A stretch of 34,497 bases of DNA from an uncultured bacterium (lineage in GTDB: Bacteria > Patescibacteriota > Minisyncoccia > Moranbacterales > GWC2-37-73), in the NCBI GenBank assembly GCA_903824515.1, contig CAIJXA010000009.1, forward strand, positions 1 through 34,497, in the 5' to 3' direction. How positions within the stretch are numbered: position 1 is the first letter of the stretch; every line of letters starts with the position of its first letter. The position numbers were made by a program, and so were the translations under genes. Below, in pieces: positions 16,228 to 24,034 of the stretch. Under the pieces are notes generated by a model, which made no database searches, had not been told where the DNA came from, and worked only from the letters and a program-made list of their open reading frames with translations.

Positions 16228-17166
16228 ATGAAAGCAATTCAGTATTCCAATATATTGAAACAATCATTTCTCCTAACCTGGAAAAATAAATTCTTGTGGT
16301 TTTTTGGATTTATGATTTTTCTTAGTCTATTGATTGAGGAAGCGGTTAATCTTGTGGGTAGTCTCCCTTTTGGGGGTAGTGTCATTTTTGACTGGCTTCG
16401 ACCATTTGTTAATATGGATAATGACTCTAATTTGCTAGTTAGTATTTTAATGCTAACTATCATTATTGGATTTATGTTATTGCGAATCTTGGGAATTGGT
16501 TCGCTAATCAAGTCAATTAGTAATTTGCCTCTATATCGGCAAATAAAAATACAGCTAATAGTCAAAGATGCCTCGCAGTATTATTGGCGGCTGCTCGGAG
16601 TTGATTTTGTTCTTGGATTAGTTGTCTTCTTTCTTTTTTGTCTATTGGTTATTCCAATTGCTACCCTATTTACGCTTAAGGCTTATCTTTTTGGTAGCTT
16701 GACCATACTTTCTGCGCTAATTATCTTTGTTCCACTGCTTTTTTTGGTTTTTTTCTTGAGAAAGTTTTGCAATATTTTGATTGTGCTTAGTGGGATGAAC
16801 GTAAAAACTGCTTTTGAGTTTTCCTATTCAATTTTTCGACAAAATATCAAAGAGAGCTTATTGATGGGATTGATAATACTTGGAGTCAGGATTAGTTTTA
16901 TTTGTTTAATTGCACCAATAATATTTATTATGCTAAGCTTGCTATCTGTGATGCAAACGACTGCTGGATATATTATTTTTGCAAAAATAAGTTTACAAAT
17001 CATTGGTTCCTTGTTGATTTTTCTTTTGTTTTCTTTCTTAAACGTTTTAAATCAAGCTGCCTGGCTTTCATTTTTTTCACAAATATCAATGGAAAAAAAC
17101 AAAAAAAATATTTTAGTAAAAGAAAGAATGGTTAAAAGTGAAATCCCAAGTCCAGAAACAGCCTAA
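16228..17166 (+). CDS. Polytopic membrane protein, unknown function
   Basis: This 312-residue protein has about six hydrophobic segments (near 22-40, 68-92, 128-150, 155-178, 210-240 and 250-285). It is followed by a basic cytoplasmic tail. It starts with a short amphipathic N-terminus followed by SFLLTWKNKFLWFFGF, a pattern seen in a widespread bacterial family of uncharacterised membrane proteins. It lies 31 bp after ftsH and ends 1 bp before tRNA-Val, so it is likely cotranscribed with ftsH. It might be a substrate or partner of FtsH, but this is a guess from position. Confidence 0.7.
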   Translation: MKAIQYSNILKQSFLLTWKNKFLWFFGFMIFLSLLIEEAVNLVGSLPFGGSVIFDWLRPFVNMDNDSNLLVSILMLTIIIGFMLLRILGIGSLIKSISNLPLYRQIKIQLIVKDASQYYWRLLGVDFVLGLVVFFLFCLLVIPIATLFTLKAYLFGSLTILSALIIFVPLLFLVFFLRKFCNILIVLSGMNVKTAFEFSYSIFRQNIKESLLMGLIILGVRISFICLIAPIIFIMLSLLSVMQTTAGYIIFAKISLQIIGSLLIFLLFSFLNVLNQAAWLSFFSQISMEKNKKNILVKERMVKSEIPSPETA

Positions 17167-17167
17167 T

Positions 17168-17241
17168 GGGTTTATAGCTCAGTTGGTTAGAGCGCTACAT
17201 TGACATTGTAGAGGTCTGCAGTTCGAGTCTGCATAAGCCCA
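17168..17241 (+). tRNA. tRNA-Val (GAC)
   Basis: The 74-base cloverleaf has acceptor GGGTTTA/TAAGCCC (one T-G pair), D-stem GCTC/GAGC, anticodon stem CTACA/TGTAG with loop TTGACAT (anticodon GAC), T-arm TGCAG TTCGAGT CTGCA and discriminator A. CCA is not encoded. The gene begins 1 bp after the membrane-protein stop. Its 3' half is also read antisense as the last codons of the recombinase gene, which marks it as the likely attachment site of the island. Confidence 0.95.
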
Positions 17242-18804
17242 CATATCAATACAAGCAGAAGTGTGAGCTTCTGTTTTTGTTTTGCTTAAAGCATAAACGG
17301 GCTCAAAATTTGGTACGAAGGTGGAATTTCCGCCTTTTGGCAAATTAAAGTTTTTCAAATCTTCAAGCAAACAACTAAAAGGCTCCTTTAAAGCAAAATC
17401 AAACACTTTTTTGTTCTTGATGATGAGGTTCGAAGATAAAATTGAAAGAACTTCTTTTTTGGTTTCATCGTCGCCATCTTTAAAAATTCTGCCAGCTAAT
17501 TTCAAAAACATTAGCATGGCCTGAATGGCTTCGAAAACTTTAACACTACTTCGCTCCATATTTTCGGTTTTGCAGTCCAGAGTGGCTTCTTCTTCGCGAA
17601 GCTCTTTAAGCGTTTGCTGGTAAAGATTTTCGGGAATCTTATCGTCAATATATTTTTCCACGAGAGCTTTCTGGCGTGAGCGATTGCGCTCAAGCAAAAA
17701 AGTATTTTTGTTTTCAATATCCTGCTCATATTCCCCCTGGCGTGTTCCATTTTCTTTGATTGCTTGAACAGCCACTTCCAGAATTTCATAATCAAAACTG
17801 AAGTCATCAACACTTTGGCCAATTTCAAGTATCAAATCTTTTTCGCTCACATATTTTCTTTGATCACACTGATCAAATCCTTTGGATTTTGTGCAATGAT
17901 AATATGTATACCAATGCACATTGTCGCCATGCACCTTTTTTCTGATTTCTGCTGTCATTCGCAAACCACAAGCACAATGCATAAATCCGCGAAACAGAAA
18001 GTGTTTCTTTTTGTCTTGTTTGCAGTGTTTCTTTGGCTCCATAATATCTTGCGCCTCATCAAAGAGATCTTTGGAAATCAGTGGCTCGTGCACTCCTTTT
18101 TGCAATATCCCTTTCCAAATGAAATAGCCGTAGTAAACAGGATTTTTGAGCATGGTATAAATTGAGCCATGATAAACTTTCTTGCCAGTGTGTGAACGCA
18201 ATCCTTCATCAAAAAGCAAATCCGCCAAAGATTTCAAAGAATAATTTCCAGTCACGTAAAGCTTGAAAGCTTTTACGACATATTGAGCTTCAATTTCGTC
18301 AACTTCCATTTTGCGAGTTTTGTAATTCGTCTTGTATCCCAACGGGGGACAAGTGGCATATTCTCCGCGTTTAACTTTTTCATCAAGTCCGCGCCTCACA
18401 TTTTTGGAAAGGTCACGCACATATTGATTAGCCATGCCAAATTCCACACTGGCGATCAAGGCATTGTCATCTGGCAGATAATCACGGTCGTTAGTTTTGA
18501 TGATTTTGATAATGCCTTTTTGTAGCATCCATTTTATGGTGCCTTCATCTTTGGGATTTCTAGCCAAGCGATCAATTTTCCAGCAAAGAATGGCATCAAA
18601 TTTTCCCTGCTCAAATTTCTTAATCATCTCATTGAAAATAGGACGTCCTGGGTCTTTGGCGGATTTTGATTCTTGAAAAATTTGCACAATCTCAATGCCA
18701 TCGCGCCTAGCGATTTCTCGCATAGTAGAAATTTGATCTTCAATTGATTTTGCTTGGCGGTCTTCGCTTTCAGAAGACTTGCGAGCATAAATGATATATT
18801 TCAT
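17179..18804 (-). CDS. Large serine recombinase (integrase)
   Basis: This 541-residue site-specific recombinase has a resolvase catalytic domain at 1-150, with YARKSS (nucleophile probably S10) and the arginine-bearing CWKIDRLARNPKD. A recombinase DNA-binding domain follows at about 155-265 (GYKTN...YHGSIYTMLKNPVYYGYFIWKG). A zinc ribbon (CACG...CTKSKGFDQC) lies near 275-325, then a coiled-coil region (360-425) typical of large serine integrases. The last ~21 codons are read from the strand opposite tRNA-Val, so the frame continues across the attachment site. This indicates integration at this tRNA. No Shine-Dalgarno sequence precedes the ATG, and a 58-base hairpin lies 39 bp upstream. Excision activity is unknown. 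Confidence 0.92.
   Translation of the reverse strand: MKYIIYARKSSESEDRQAKSIEDQISTMREIARRDGIEIVQIFQESKSAKDPGRPIFNEMIKKFEQGKFDAILCWKIDRLARNPKDEGTIKWMLQKGIIKIIKTNDRDYLPDDNALIASVEFGMANQYVRDLSKNVRRGLDEKVKRGEYATCPPLGYKTNYKTRKMEVDEIEAQYVVKAFKLYVTGNYSLKSLADLLFDEGLRSHTGKKVYHGSIYTMLKNPVYYGYFIWKGILQKGVHEPLISKDLFDEAQDIMEPKKHCKQDKKKHFLFRGFMHCACGLRMTAEIRKKVHGDNVHWYTYYHCTKSKGFDQCDQRKYVSEKDLILEIGQSVDDFSFDYEILEVAVQAIKENGTRQGEYEQDIENKNTFLLERNRSRQKALVEKYIDDKIPENLYQQTLKELREEEATLDCKTENMERSSVKVFEAIQAMLMFLKLAGRIFKDGDDETKKEVLSILSSNLIIKNKKVFDFALKEPFSCLLEDLKNFNLPKGGNSTFVPNFEPVYALSKTKTEAHTSACIDMWAYADSNCRPLQCQCSALTN
17252..17282 (+). terminator. Intrinsic terminator after tRNA-Val
   Basis: CAGAAG and CTTCTG form a short stem with a 6-base loop, followed by TTTTTGTTTT. 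It lies 10 bases beyond the tRNA and inside the recombinase coding frame on the other strand. Confidence 0.65.
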
Positions 18805-18842
18805 ATTAGTTTTTTGTTAAAAATTTATATTTTTGCATAACA

Positions 18843-18900
18843 AAAGGGCGACCCTGTCTGGACTCAAATCTTTGCAGAATTTGAAACAGAATCGCCCTTT
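18843..18900. promoter_or_regulatory. Nested hairpin upstream of the recombinase gene
   Basis: AAAGGGCGA (18843-18851) and TCGCCCTTT (18892-18900) are exact complements. Inside, CTGT/ACAG and TCAAAT/ATTTGA pair as well, giving a nearly continuous stem. It ends 38 bp before the recombinase start codon. Possible roles are an operator, an attenuator-like leader or a recombinase accessory site. Confidence 0.55.
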
Positions 18901-19124
18901 AATCGAAACGATAAAGACATAGCAAAGCATCGCTTCAAAAAATTCTGCAATATTAATTTGAGTCCATAAATATATTATCATATCCTTTTCAATATTTCTA
19001 GTGATACTTTTCGCGTGTACCTTCCGTGCTTCTACGTCTCTAAATAGGTCTTGGCTCGTTTCTGTTTCGTGAGTCAAATTAAGTTTTCATTCTCGCCAAA
19101 CTTTTAAATACCAAGCGGAGGTTA

Positions 19125-19303
19125 TTTCAAAATCAACTCTGCGGAAAGCGGTCAAAAACATTTTTCCATTCGAAAATATTATTCTTATAACGGACAATTT
19201 GCCAGACTGATTTTTTTGGATTACCAAAAAAATCAGACAGGCAAATTTCATTCTTTCAAATAGAAAAATGTTTCACACCGCACAATTTATACAGATTTTG
19301 AAA
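19125..19303. repeat. Large imperfect inverted repeat 1
   Basis: The outer arms TTTCAAAATC (19125-19134) and GATTTTGAAA (19294-19303) are exact complements. GCGGT...AAACATTTTTC pairs with GAAAAATGTTT...ACCGC nearer the centre. The core 19196-19219 with 19224-19247 is a 24-bp stem with two mismatches around a 4-base loop. Together it folds as one rod of about 180 bases. Confidence 0.7.
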
Positions 19304-19401
19304 AAACTTTTTTTTAGAACACAATGAGGAAAAGAAAAAGAGCAAGGGATTCGAAAAAACTTCTTTTAAAAACTTTCCTAGGGACTGTTTTTTCTTCACC
19401 T

Positions 19402-19515
19402 CTGACAAGACGACATTGTGCAACATGAGCACAAGCGTCAAACCAAGAAAGGTTCTGCGTACCCTCGCCCCTTTCTTGGGTCGCTTGGCATGTACGCACA
19501 ATACTGCCTTGTCAG
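19402..19515. repeat. Large imperfect inverted repeat 2
   Basis: CTGACAAG (19402-19409) and CTTGTCAG (19508-19515) form the outer stem, with ATTGTGC/GCACAAT, ACATG/CATGT and AAGCG/CGCTT pairing inside. Near the tip ACCAAGAAAGG (19442-19452) pairs with CCTTTCTTGGGT (19470-19481) around a 17-base loop. It is about 115 bp long and separated from inverted repeat 1 by about 100 bp. Confidence 0.7.
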
Positions 19516-20024
19516 ACTCATTTTCTTTTCACAATCTGATTTCAACTCACCCAACCCTCTCAATCTTGAGAGGGCGTGAGATTGCCAAGATTCATGAACT
19601 GCGCCTCTTTTCTGTCTTGTGAATTTGCGAAAAACAGTGATTCGTTGCGGGGCGCGGCCGGCGGAACAATTTCTCCCCAATTCGGACCCACCAATCAATG
19701 TGAAACTAATGGCTCAACCAAGCCACAAAATAAAATATTGTCCGGCTTGTAGCGCTTATTGCGCGATATTTTGGTTTTTAAAAGTTCGTTTTGAATTTTT
19801 GATTTTTGTTTTTGCTTCGAATGGTTTATGATTCTTGAATTCCGTAATTTTCTGAAATTCAGTTGGATTTTGAATTTTGCATTGATGAATTTAATGATTC
19901 GTGGGTTTCGTTTTCTGATTGGATGTCACTAGTTAAGTTACGATACGAGTAACGAAACGTTAACGAATCGTTAAAGTCAAGTTTCGTTTAACTTACGATA
20001 CTTTTCTTTTCGCTTCCTTTTCTT

Positions 20025-20387
20025 TTAATAATTCTTCTCTGGCCTGTCGAATTTTCTGAAAGCAAAAGAGATCGAAGCAAGTTCCTGGAAGGGACATTCG
20101 AACCCTGCATTTTTTGGCGCATGCCTCCAAAGTTTGCATTGCGCATTGCAGGGAACATCGCAATATGGATCACTCCAAATTGGGCATACCTTGTCATCAC
20201 TTCGCACTGGTCGCAGGGGTTGTCTTTTTTGTGATTGACTCTGTTGAGGTTGAGGTTGCTGTGGTTGAGCGTTTTGAGGCTGGGCTTGTGAAGGTTGCCC
20301 AAGATCTTCCTTTTTGGCGTATTCATCAACTGGAAATTCGTACTTTTTGTTTTTGGCAGCTTCGCCAAAAGATTGAAATTCTGACAT
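20025..20387 (-). CDS. Small Gln/Pro-rich, cysteine-containing protein, unknown
   Basis: This 120-residue protein has three parts: a polar N-terminus (MSEFQSFGEAAKNKKYEFPVDEY), a low-complexity Gln/Pro linker (about 32-55) and a C-terminal part with cysteines in CPIWSDPYCDVPCNAQCKLW and ECPFQEL. The cysteine pattern suggests a small metal-binding module, but no family is recognised. It lies 12 bp after the next small cysteine-containing gene on the same strand, so the pair are probably cotranscribed. The start shown is the first ATG, without a Shine-Dalgarno sequence. Confidence 0.55.
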   Translation of the reverse strand: MSEFQSFGEAAKNKKYEFPVDEYAKKEDLGQPSQAQPQNAQPQQPQPQQSQSQKRQPLRPVRSDDKVCPIWSDPYCDVPCNAQCKLWRHAPKNAGFECPFQELASISFAFRKFDRPEKNY

Positions 20388-20399
20388 ATTTTTTTGTGC

Positions 20400-20660
20400 T
20401 TATTTTATTAGCTGTTTTTTATGTTTGCGGATACTTTCGTAGTTTAAATATTGATTGTAGGCTGGGCAGTTGAGAAATTCAGGACTGTGACAACATTTTT
20501 CTTCTCCTTTCTTGAGCGTGTGTCCCTTGAGCTTTTCACAGTGAAAGTTTTTGTTGGTCAAAAGCGTGCAATGTTTTCTTTTGATCGCTTCCTCTATTAT
20601 TGCTCTGTTGATTTTGCGGTCTTCTGATCTTTGAGACCATTTTTTCTGCGTCTGAGTCAT
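20400..20660 (-). CDS. Small basic cysteine-containing protein, unknown
   Basis: This 86-residue protein is basic at both ends (MTQTQKKWSQRSEDRK and KHKKQLIK). It has cysteines at HCTLL, HCEK, KCCHS and NCPAY that could bind a metal. No family is recognised. It directly precedes the Gln/Pro-rich cysteine protein, 12 bp apart, and the shared cysteine content suggests a linked role. Both sit in the left half of the island. Confidence 0.5.
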   Translation of the reverse strand: MTQTQKKWSQRSEDRKINRAIIEEAIKRKHCTLLTNKNFHCEKLKGHTLKKGEEKCCHSPEFLNCPAYNQYLNYESIRKHKKQLIK

Positions 20661-20743
20661 ATTTTTGATTGTTTAGTGATAAATGTATGCTTGATTAAGT
20701 TTAATCCCACCATGAAGCAGTTTTGCTTCAAAACGTGCAGTCC

Positions 20744-20953
20744 TCAGGGAGGTTTTGAGTTTTCCAAGTCGCGCAAAATCTGATATTTTTCTTTTTTGTT
20801 GTAGTCATCATTTTCAACAAGTCGAGAAAACCAATAACGGATAGTGCGTTTTTGGAAATTCTGGCCATCAATTGACAAACGAAAGCAAACCAGGGAACTA
20901 GTCAGGGAATTCCTTTTTGAAAAATGTTTAAAACGCCTTTGAATTGATCTCAT
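20744..20953 (-). CDS. Small basic protein, coupled to its upstream partner, unknown
   Basis: This 69-residue protein is strongly basic (MRSIQRRFKHFSKRN...). Its start codon overlaps the stop of the preceding gene as ATGA (20950-20953), a sign of translational coupling. No known motif is visible. The C-terminal half (TIRYWFSRLVENDDYNKKEKYQILRDL) looks helical. A nucleic-acid-binding accessory role is possible from its charge only. Confidence 0.45.
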   Translation of the reverse strand: MRSIQRRFKHFSKRNSLTSSLVCFRLSIDGQNFQKRTIRYWFSRLVENDDYNKKEKYQILRDLENSKPP

Positions 20954-21171
20954 GGCTTTTTGTCTTTTAGGTGACTTATATCCGTCCTGCCTTCCACCAC
21001 ATTTTTGACAAAAAGCATTCCGAGTTGGCTGAGCCGATCAAGCCAAAGTTCAATTTCGCCGTCGCTTAAAGAACGCTTCGCTTTTCTTTCGAAGACGTCT
21101 TTGGCTTTTTTCATAAGTTGCTCTGAGTAGTGGCTTTTCATAGGAAATTGTGCGGAACTGCGTTTGCGCAA
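20950..21171 (-). CDS. Small helical protein, unknown
   Basis: This 73-residue protein is predicted to be mostly helical (SEQLMKKAKDVFERKAKRSLSDGEIELWLDRLSQLGMLFVKNV). SLSDGEIELWLDRLSQLG reads like a small helix-turn-helix or helical bundle segment, but no family can be named. It overlaps the next gene by 4 bases and is the first of this coupled pair. A terminator ahead of it (21213-21240) separates it from the 407-residue gene. Confidence 0.5.
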   Translation of the reverse strand: MRKRSSAQFPMKSHYSEQLMKKAKDVFERKAKRSLSDGEIELWLDRLSQLGMLFVKNVVEGRTDISHLKDKKP

Positions 21172-21212
21172 GCTCCTCCTATGGGCTTACTTCTGAAATT
21201 TCAGGGCAAAAC

Positions 21213-21240
21213 AAAAAACCCTTTTGGCAAAGGATTTTTT
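21213..21240 (-). terminator. Intrinsic terminator after the 407-residue island gene
   Basis: A-run, CCTTT and AAAGG arms, then a T-run on either strand give a short bidirectional terminator. It lies 35 bp past the stop codon of the gene at 21275-22498. It is flanked by two copies of the palindrome CTGAAATTTCAG (21193-21204 and 21267-21278). Confidence 0.65.
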
Positions 21241-21274
21241 GAGATAAAGTTCACGGTAAAATATCGCTGAAATT

Positions 21275-22498
21275 TCAGTCCGTGTGTTCTAGTTTCGGTT
21301 GTTCATACAAACCAGGGGTCTGATCATTGAAGGAATCTTCCCAGTCAGCAAATTTGTCCACCTTTTTGTTTTTCATTCTTCGATCGAGATAATCATCGCG
21401 AAAGTCCCTGGGTGGGATTATATGAACCTTGATTTTGTATTCTTGTTTTTCCTTGTCCCATTTTTCAAAAGGATCCGCGTCTTTGATTGTGGGGAAAAAG
21501 TTTTTGAAAGTTTTTGTCAGCTCCTTTTTTCTTTGTTGATATTGCAGTCTTTCATGTGCTTTCAGTTTTCCAACTGCGAAAACGCCTTGTCCCGTACCAA
21601 GATAAAGCAAGAGATACCAACACTTTTTCAGTTCTTGCTTGCCGTTTCTTCTGATGTCAATAAGTCCGAATTTTTCAAAGTCACTGTAAAAAGTTTGATC
21701 TCCAATTTTTGCTCCGATTTCAAAATTGTCATAAAGGGTCAAAAAGATGTCTTGCCAGCGGGTTTTTGGTGGGAGATGGATTGCGTGAGGGTTAGCTATT
21801 GTTTTTTTGGCACCAGTCTTTGCTTTGGGCACTTTTTCACCAGAAGCCTCGGAAATCAATTTTTCCTTGGTCACTATTTTAGCCAAAAAACAGCCATCTT
21901 CGAAGGCAAGGCTTTGAAGCCCAAAATATCCTTGAGTTTCTAAAGCTAATGTAGTTTCAATAAACCTAAAATTATTCTCAAAATCGCAACTTTTCAGGCG
22001 GATGACTTTTTCGGTTTTATCCAAATACTTTTTGAGAAATTCCAGGATTTTTTCCTTGTGAAAAGAAAAAGAAGGATAAAGCTCATCCCCAAATTCCAAT
22101 TTTCCTTCAATGAAATTTTGGATATATTTTTCAATTCTTTGATGGATTTTTTCTTTGACTGTTTTTCCGATCTCCATTTGAAAATTCAAAATCTCGATGT
22201 TTTTGTCATGAAGTCCCGGTCTTTCTGACATATATGCGAGCAACTTTTCAAAGCTGTCTTCTTTCCAAGGCTCAATGCCTTCAAAAGTGAGGCTTCTTGG
22301 AATCAAATTGTATTTTTTGGATAATGCGACAATCCAGCCAAAAACTTTCTGCTTGCTGGCTTCCTTAAACTGAAATTTCTTGAACTGCATAAAATCCAAG
22401 GTCATTGGTGATCTGCTTGGATATTCGATGAGATTCAGCATCAGAAAGAGAAAATCTTCATCCATATATGGAGTTGACTCAGGGTCTTGATTTTGCAT
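21275..22498 (-). CDS. Island protein of unknown function, 407 residues
   Basis: This soluble-looking protein has no signal peptide or membrane segment. It has an N-terminal half rich in Phe, Lys and Glu helices, a basic linker (SGEKVPKAKTGAKKTIA, about 230-250) and a C-terminal half. The latter includes KTRWQDIFLTLYDNFEIGAKIGDQTFYSDFEKFGLIDIRR, which could be a winged-helix-like segment. The last 60 residues are charged. I do not recognise the family. Large serine recombinases on small islands are often accompanied by a replication or regulatory protein, and this is the largest candidate here, but the role is unproven. Confidence 0.6.
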   Translation of the reverse strand: MQNQDPESTPYMDEDFLFLMLNLIEYPSRSPMTLDFMQFKKFQFKEASKQKVFGWIVALSKKYNLIPRSLTFEGIEPWKEDSFEKLLAYMSERPGLHDKNIEILNFQMEIGKTVKEKIHQRIEKYIQNFIEGKLEFGDELYPSFSFHKEKILEFLKKYLDKTEKVIRLKSCDFENNFRFIETTLALETQGYFGLQSLAFEDGCFLAKIVTKEKLISEASGEKVPKAKTGAKKTIANPHAIHLPPKTRWQDIFLTLYDNFEIGAKIGDQTFYSDFEKFGLIDIRRNGKQELKKCWYLLLYLGTGQGVFAVGKLKAHERLQYQQRKKELTKTFKNFFPTIKDADPFEKWDKEKQEYKIKVHIIPPRDFRDDYLDRRMKNKKVDKFADWEDSFNDQTPGLYEQPKLEHTD

Positions 22499-22803
22499 GG
22501 CTTAATGTTAGCAAAAATGGAGGGAACAAGTAAATATCGGGGCGCATAAATGGGCGGGGGCTGAAGTTTACTTTTAGTATACATGTTGATACTATATGGA
22601 TAAGATTGTTAAAATAAAAAAAGTACGAATTGAGGTAGTCCTCAAAAAATAGATGGCACCAAGTAACTGAAACGCCCCCAGTGTTAGATTACCAGAATTG
22701 AATCCAGAGAATACAGACTTGATATTTTGAAAGTCAAAAGACTTTCAAAATATATAATAAAAAGTATTGATTATTTTTTGAAATAATTATTTTATTCAAC
22801 AAT
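22499..22803. other. Divergent intergenic region inside the island
   Basis: These 305 bp separate two divergent transcription units. They contain AGTATACATGTTGATACT (22577-22594), a possible operator or overlapping promoter element, a TTGAGG/CCTCAA mini-hairpin near 22630, and the long hairpin at 22720-22752. The segment 22540-22560 is a short G-rich stretch. Base use changes from the moderately GC-rich left part of the island to a more AT-rich plus-strand set. Confidence 0.45.
22720..22752. terminator. Perfect 14-bp hairpin
   Basis: ATATTTTGAAAGTC and GACTTTCAAAATAT form a perfect stem with a 4-base A loop. It is weakly terminator-like, lacking a clear T-run. It precedes the plus-strand gene at 22804 and may be an operator or a boundary structure. 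Confidence 0.45.
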
Positions 22804-23715
22804 ATGAAATCATTTAGAATGGAAAAGGAAACTAATCCAATTAATAATATTATTGGCTTAGTTGGTATTTTCATATTGATAGTAATTTTTGTAAGCTTTT
22901 TTCTGAATTTCAATAAAAAAGATGTAGCACCCAAGGAAAAAACAATCACCGACAAATCAACATCTGCCTTAGCAATATCGCAAAGTGAAATTGAAAAATT
23001 GAAATCAGCGGTTGATAAAAATCTAACCTTTAGCATAGTTGCGAGTAATCCAGAGGCATATAAGGGGAAAACTATTCAATGGGGTGCTAAAGTTTTTACG
23101 CAACCAGAAAAAGATAAGAATGGAGTTTATTTTCAAGCGTATGAAAGTGGAGAGGATAATAATTTTGCTATCTCATATGCGAAACCCGATTTTCAAATAA
23201 AAGATGGTGATTTTATTATTGTTACTGGAAAAGTTACTGGAAAATTCCAAGGTGAAAATGCGTTCGGTGCCAAGCTTGAAGTTCCAACAATTGAAGCTGG
23301 ATATGTAGAAATTGGAACAAGAAATGATGTCGTTGCTCCGACTGAAAATGAAGTCTTAGTAAATCAATTAAATACGCAACACGGCTTCACAGTTATTTTA
23401 AATAAGATTGAGTTAGCAAAAAATGAAACTAGATTTTTTTTCAAATTAAAAAATGAAGGTAAGGATAAGGTAAACTTTTATACATACAGCTCCAAAATAA
23501 CACAAGGAACCAAACAGTATGAGACCGAGAGCGCATATAATAACAACCAAAAACTTCCGAGCGAAATACTCCCAGGTGTTGAGGCGGATGGTGTGATTAC
23601 CTTCCCTGCAATTGAAAATGCTCCCAAGAAAATAACTATACATTTGGATGATCCAAGCAATGGCAATTATTCCATAAATTGGAACACTATAAAATTTGAC
23701 GTTGTACTACCATAA
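22804..23715 (+). CDS. Membrane-anchored extracytoplasmic protein (DUF4352-like C-terminus)
   Basis: This 303-residue protein has one N-terminal transmembrane helix (about 14-35) and an extracytoplasmic body. Residues 75-170 have an OB-like pattern (YKGKTIQWGAKVF...FIIVTGKVTGKFQG). Residues 185-303 look like an immunoglobulin-like DUF4352-type domain (FTVILNKIELAKNETRFFFKLKNEGKDKVNFYTYSS...). An ATG at 22819 is an alternative start. It is the first of three closely packed plus-strand genes, with the next start 3 bp after its stop. Its association with a nuclease gene suggests a sensor or scaffold at the cell surface, which is inference. Confidence 0.65.
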   Translation: MKSFRMEKETNPINNIIGLVGIFILIVIFVSFFLNFNKKDVAPKEKTITDKSTSALAISQSEIEKLKSAVDKNLTFSIVASNPEAYKGKTIQWGAKVFTQPEKDKNGVYFQAYESGEDNNFAISYAKPDFQIKDGDFIIVTGKVTGKFQGENAFGAKLEVPTIEAGYVEIGTRNDVVAPTENEVLVNQLNTQHGFTVILNKIELAKNETRFFFKLKNEGKDKVNFYTYSSKITQGTKQYETESAYNNNQKLPSEILPGVEADGVITFPAIENAPKKITIHLDDPSNGNYSINWNTIKFDVVLP

Positions 23716-23717
23716 AT

Positions 23718-24014
23718 ATGAATATAAATTTGGATAAATTTTGGGAATGGTTACAGCAATGGAGTGTTGGAAAAATCATAGTGACACTTTCTCTGCTCGT
23801 TATTATTTTTAAAGACTTTTTGTTTAACCCTAAAGTGCTAAGTTATTTTATTGCATTAGGTGTTTTTCTTCAGCTGTTTGATTTTTGTGATAATAGCCTA
23901 ACAAATTCATGCAAAAAGGATATTGGAAATATTCAAAAAATTGGGCTTAATATTTATATGTTAATAGCAATTATTTCTATGATTGTCATAACATATAATC
24001 TCCTACGACTTTAA
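23718..24014 (+). CDS. Small multi-pass membrane protein, unknown
   Basis: This 98-residue protein has three hydrophobic segments (about 19-31, 36-50 and 74-94). It has a soluble N-terminal stretch (MNINLDKFWEWLQQWSVGK) and a short loop with two cysteines (FCDNSLTNSCKKD). No family is recognised. It starts 3 bp after the upstream gene and ends 20 bp before the Mrr-type nuclease gene, so the three form one operon. A role as a membrane partner for the tail-anchored nuclease is plausible. Confidence 0.6.
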   Translation: MNINLDKFWEWLQQWSVGKIIVTLSLLVIIFKDFLFNPKVLSYFIALGVFLQLFDFCDNSLTNSCKKDIGNIQKIGLNIYMLIAIISMIVITYNLLRL

Positions 24015-24034
24015 CTTGATTTTCAATTATAAAA

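Larger units (their letters stand above)
18805..20024. other. Palindrome-rich non-coding region of the island
   Basis: No believable gene lies in these 1.2 kb. It contains the hairpin at 18843-18900, two large inverted repeats (19125-19303 and 19402-19515) and the hairpin CCCTCTCAA/TTGAGAGGG (19555-19574). At 19938-20001 a dyad-rich block has TTACGATAC twice in direct orientation and AACGAAAC/GTTTCGTT inverted between them. The segment 19600-19720 is noticeably more GC-rich than the surroundings. This could be the replication, packaging or regulatory region of the element, or encode structured RNAs. Confidence 0.5.

Noticed and set aside
18817-19077. 86-codon minus-strand frame upstream of the recombinase
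   Set aside because: It crosses the nested hairpin at 18843-18900, shows no motif, and its composition is unlike the neighbours. A real small gene cannot be fully excluded.
19438-19698. 86-codon minus-strand frame, GC-richer segment
   Set aside because: It overlaps inverted repeat 2, and the amino-acid composition (many Arg, Cys, Trp) is typical of chance frames.
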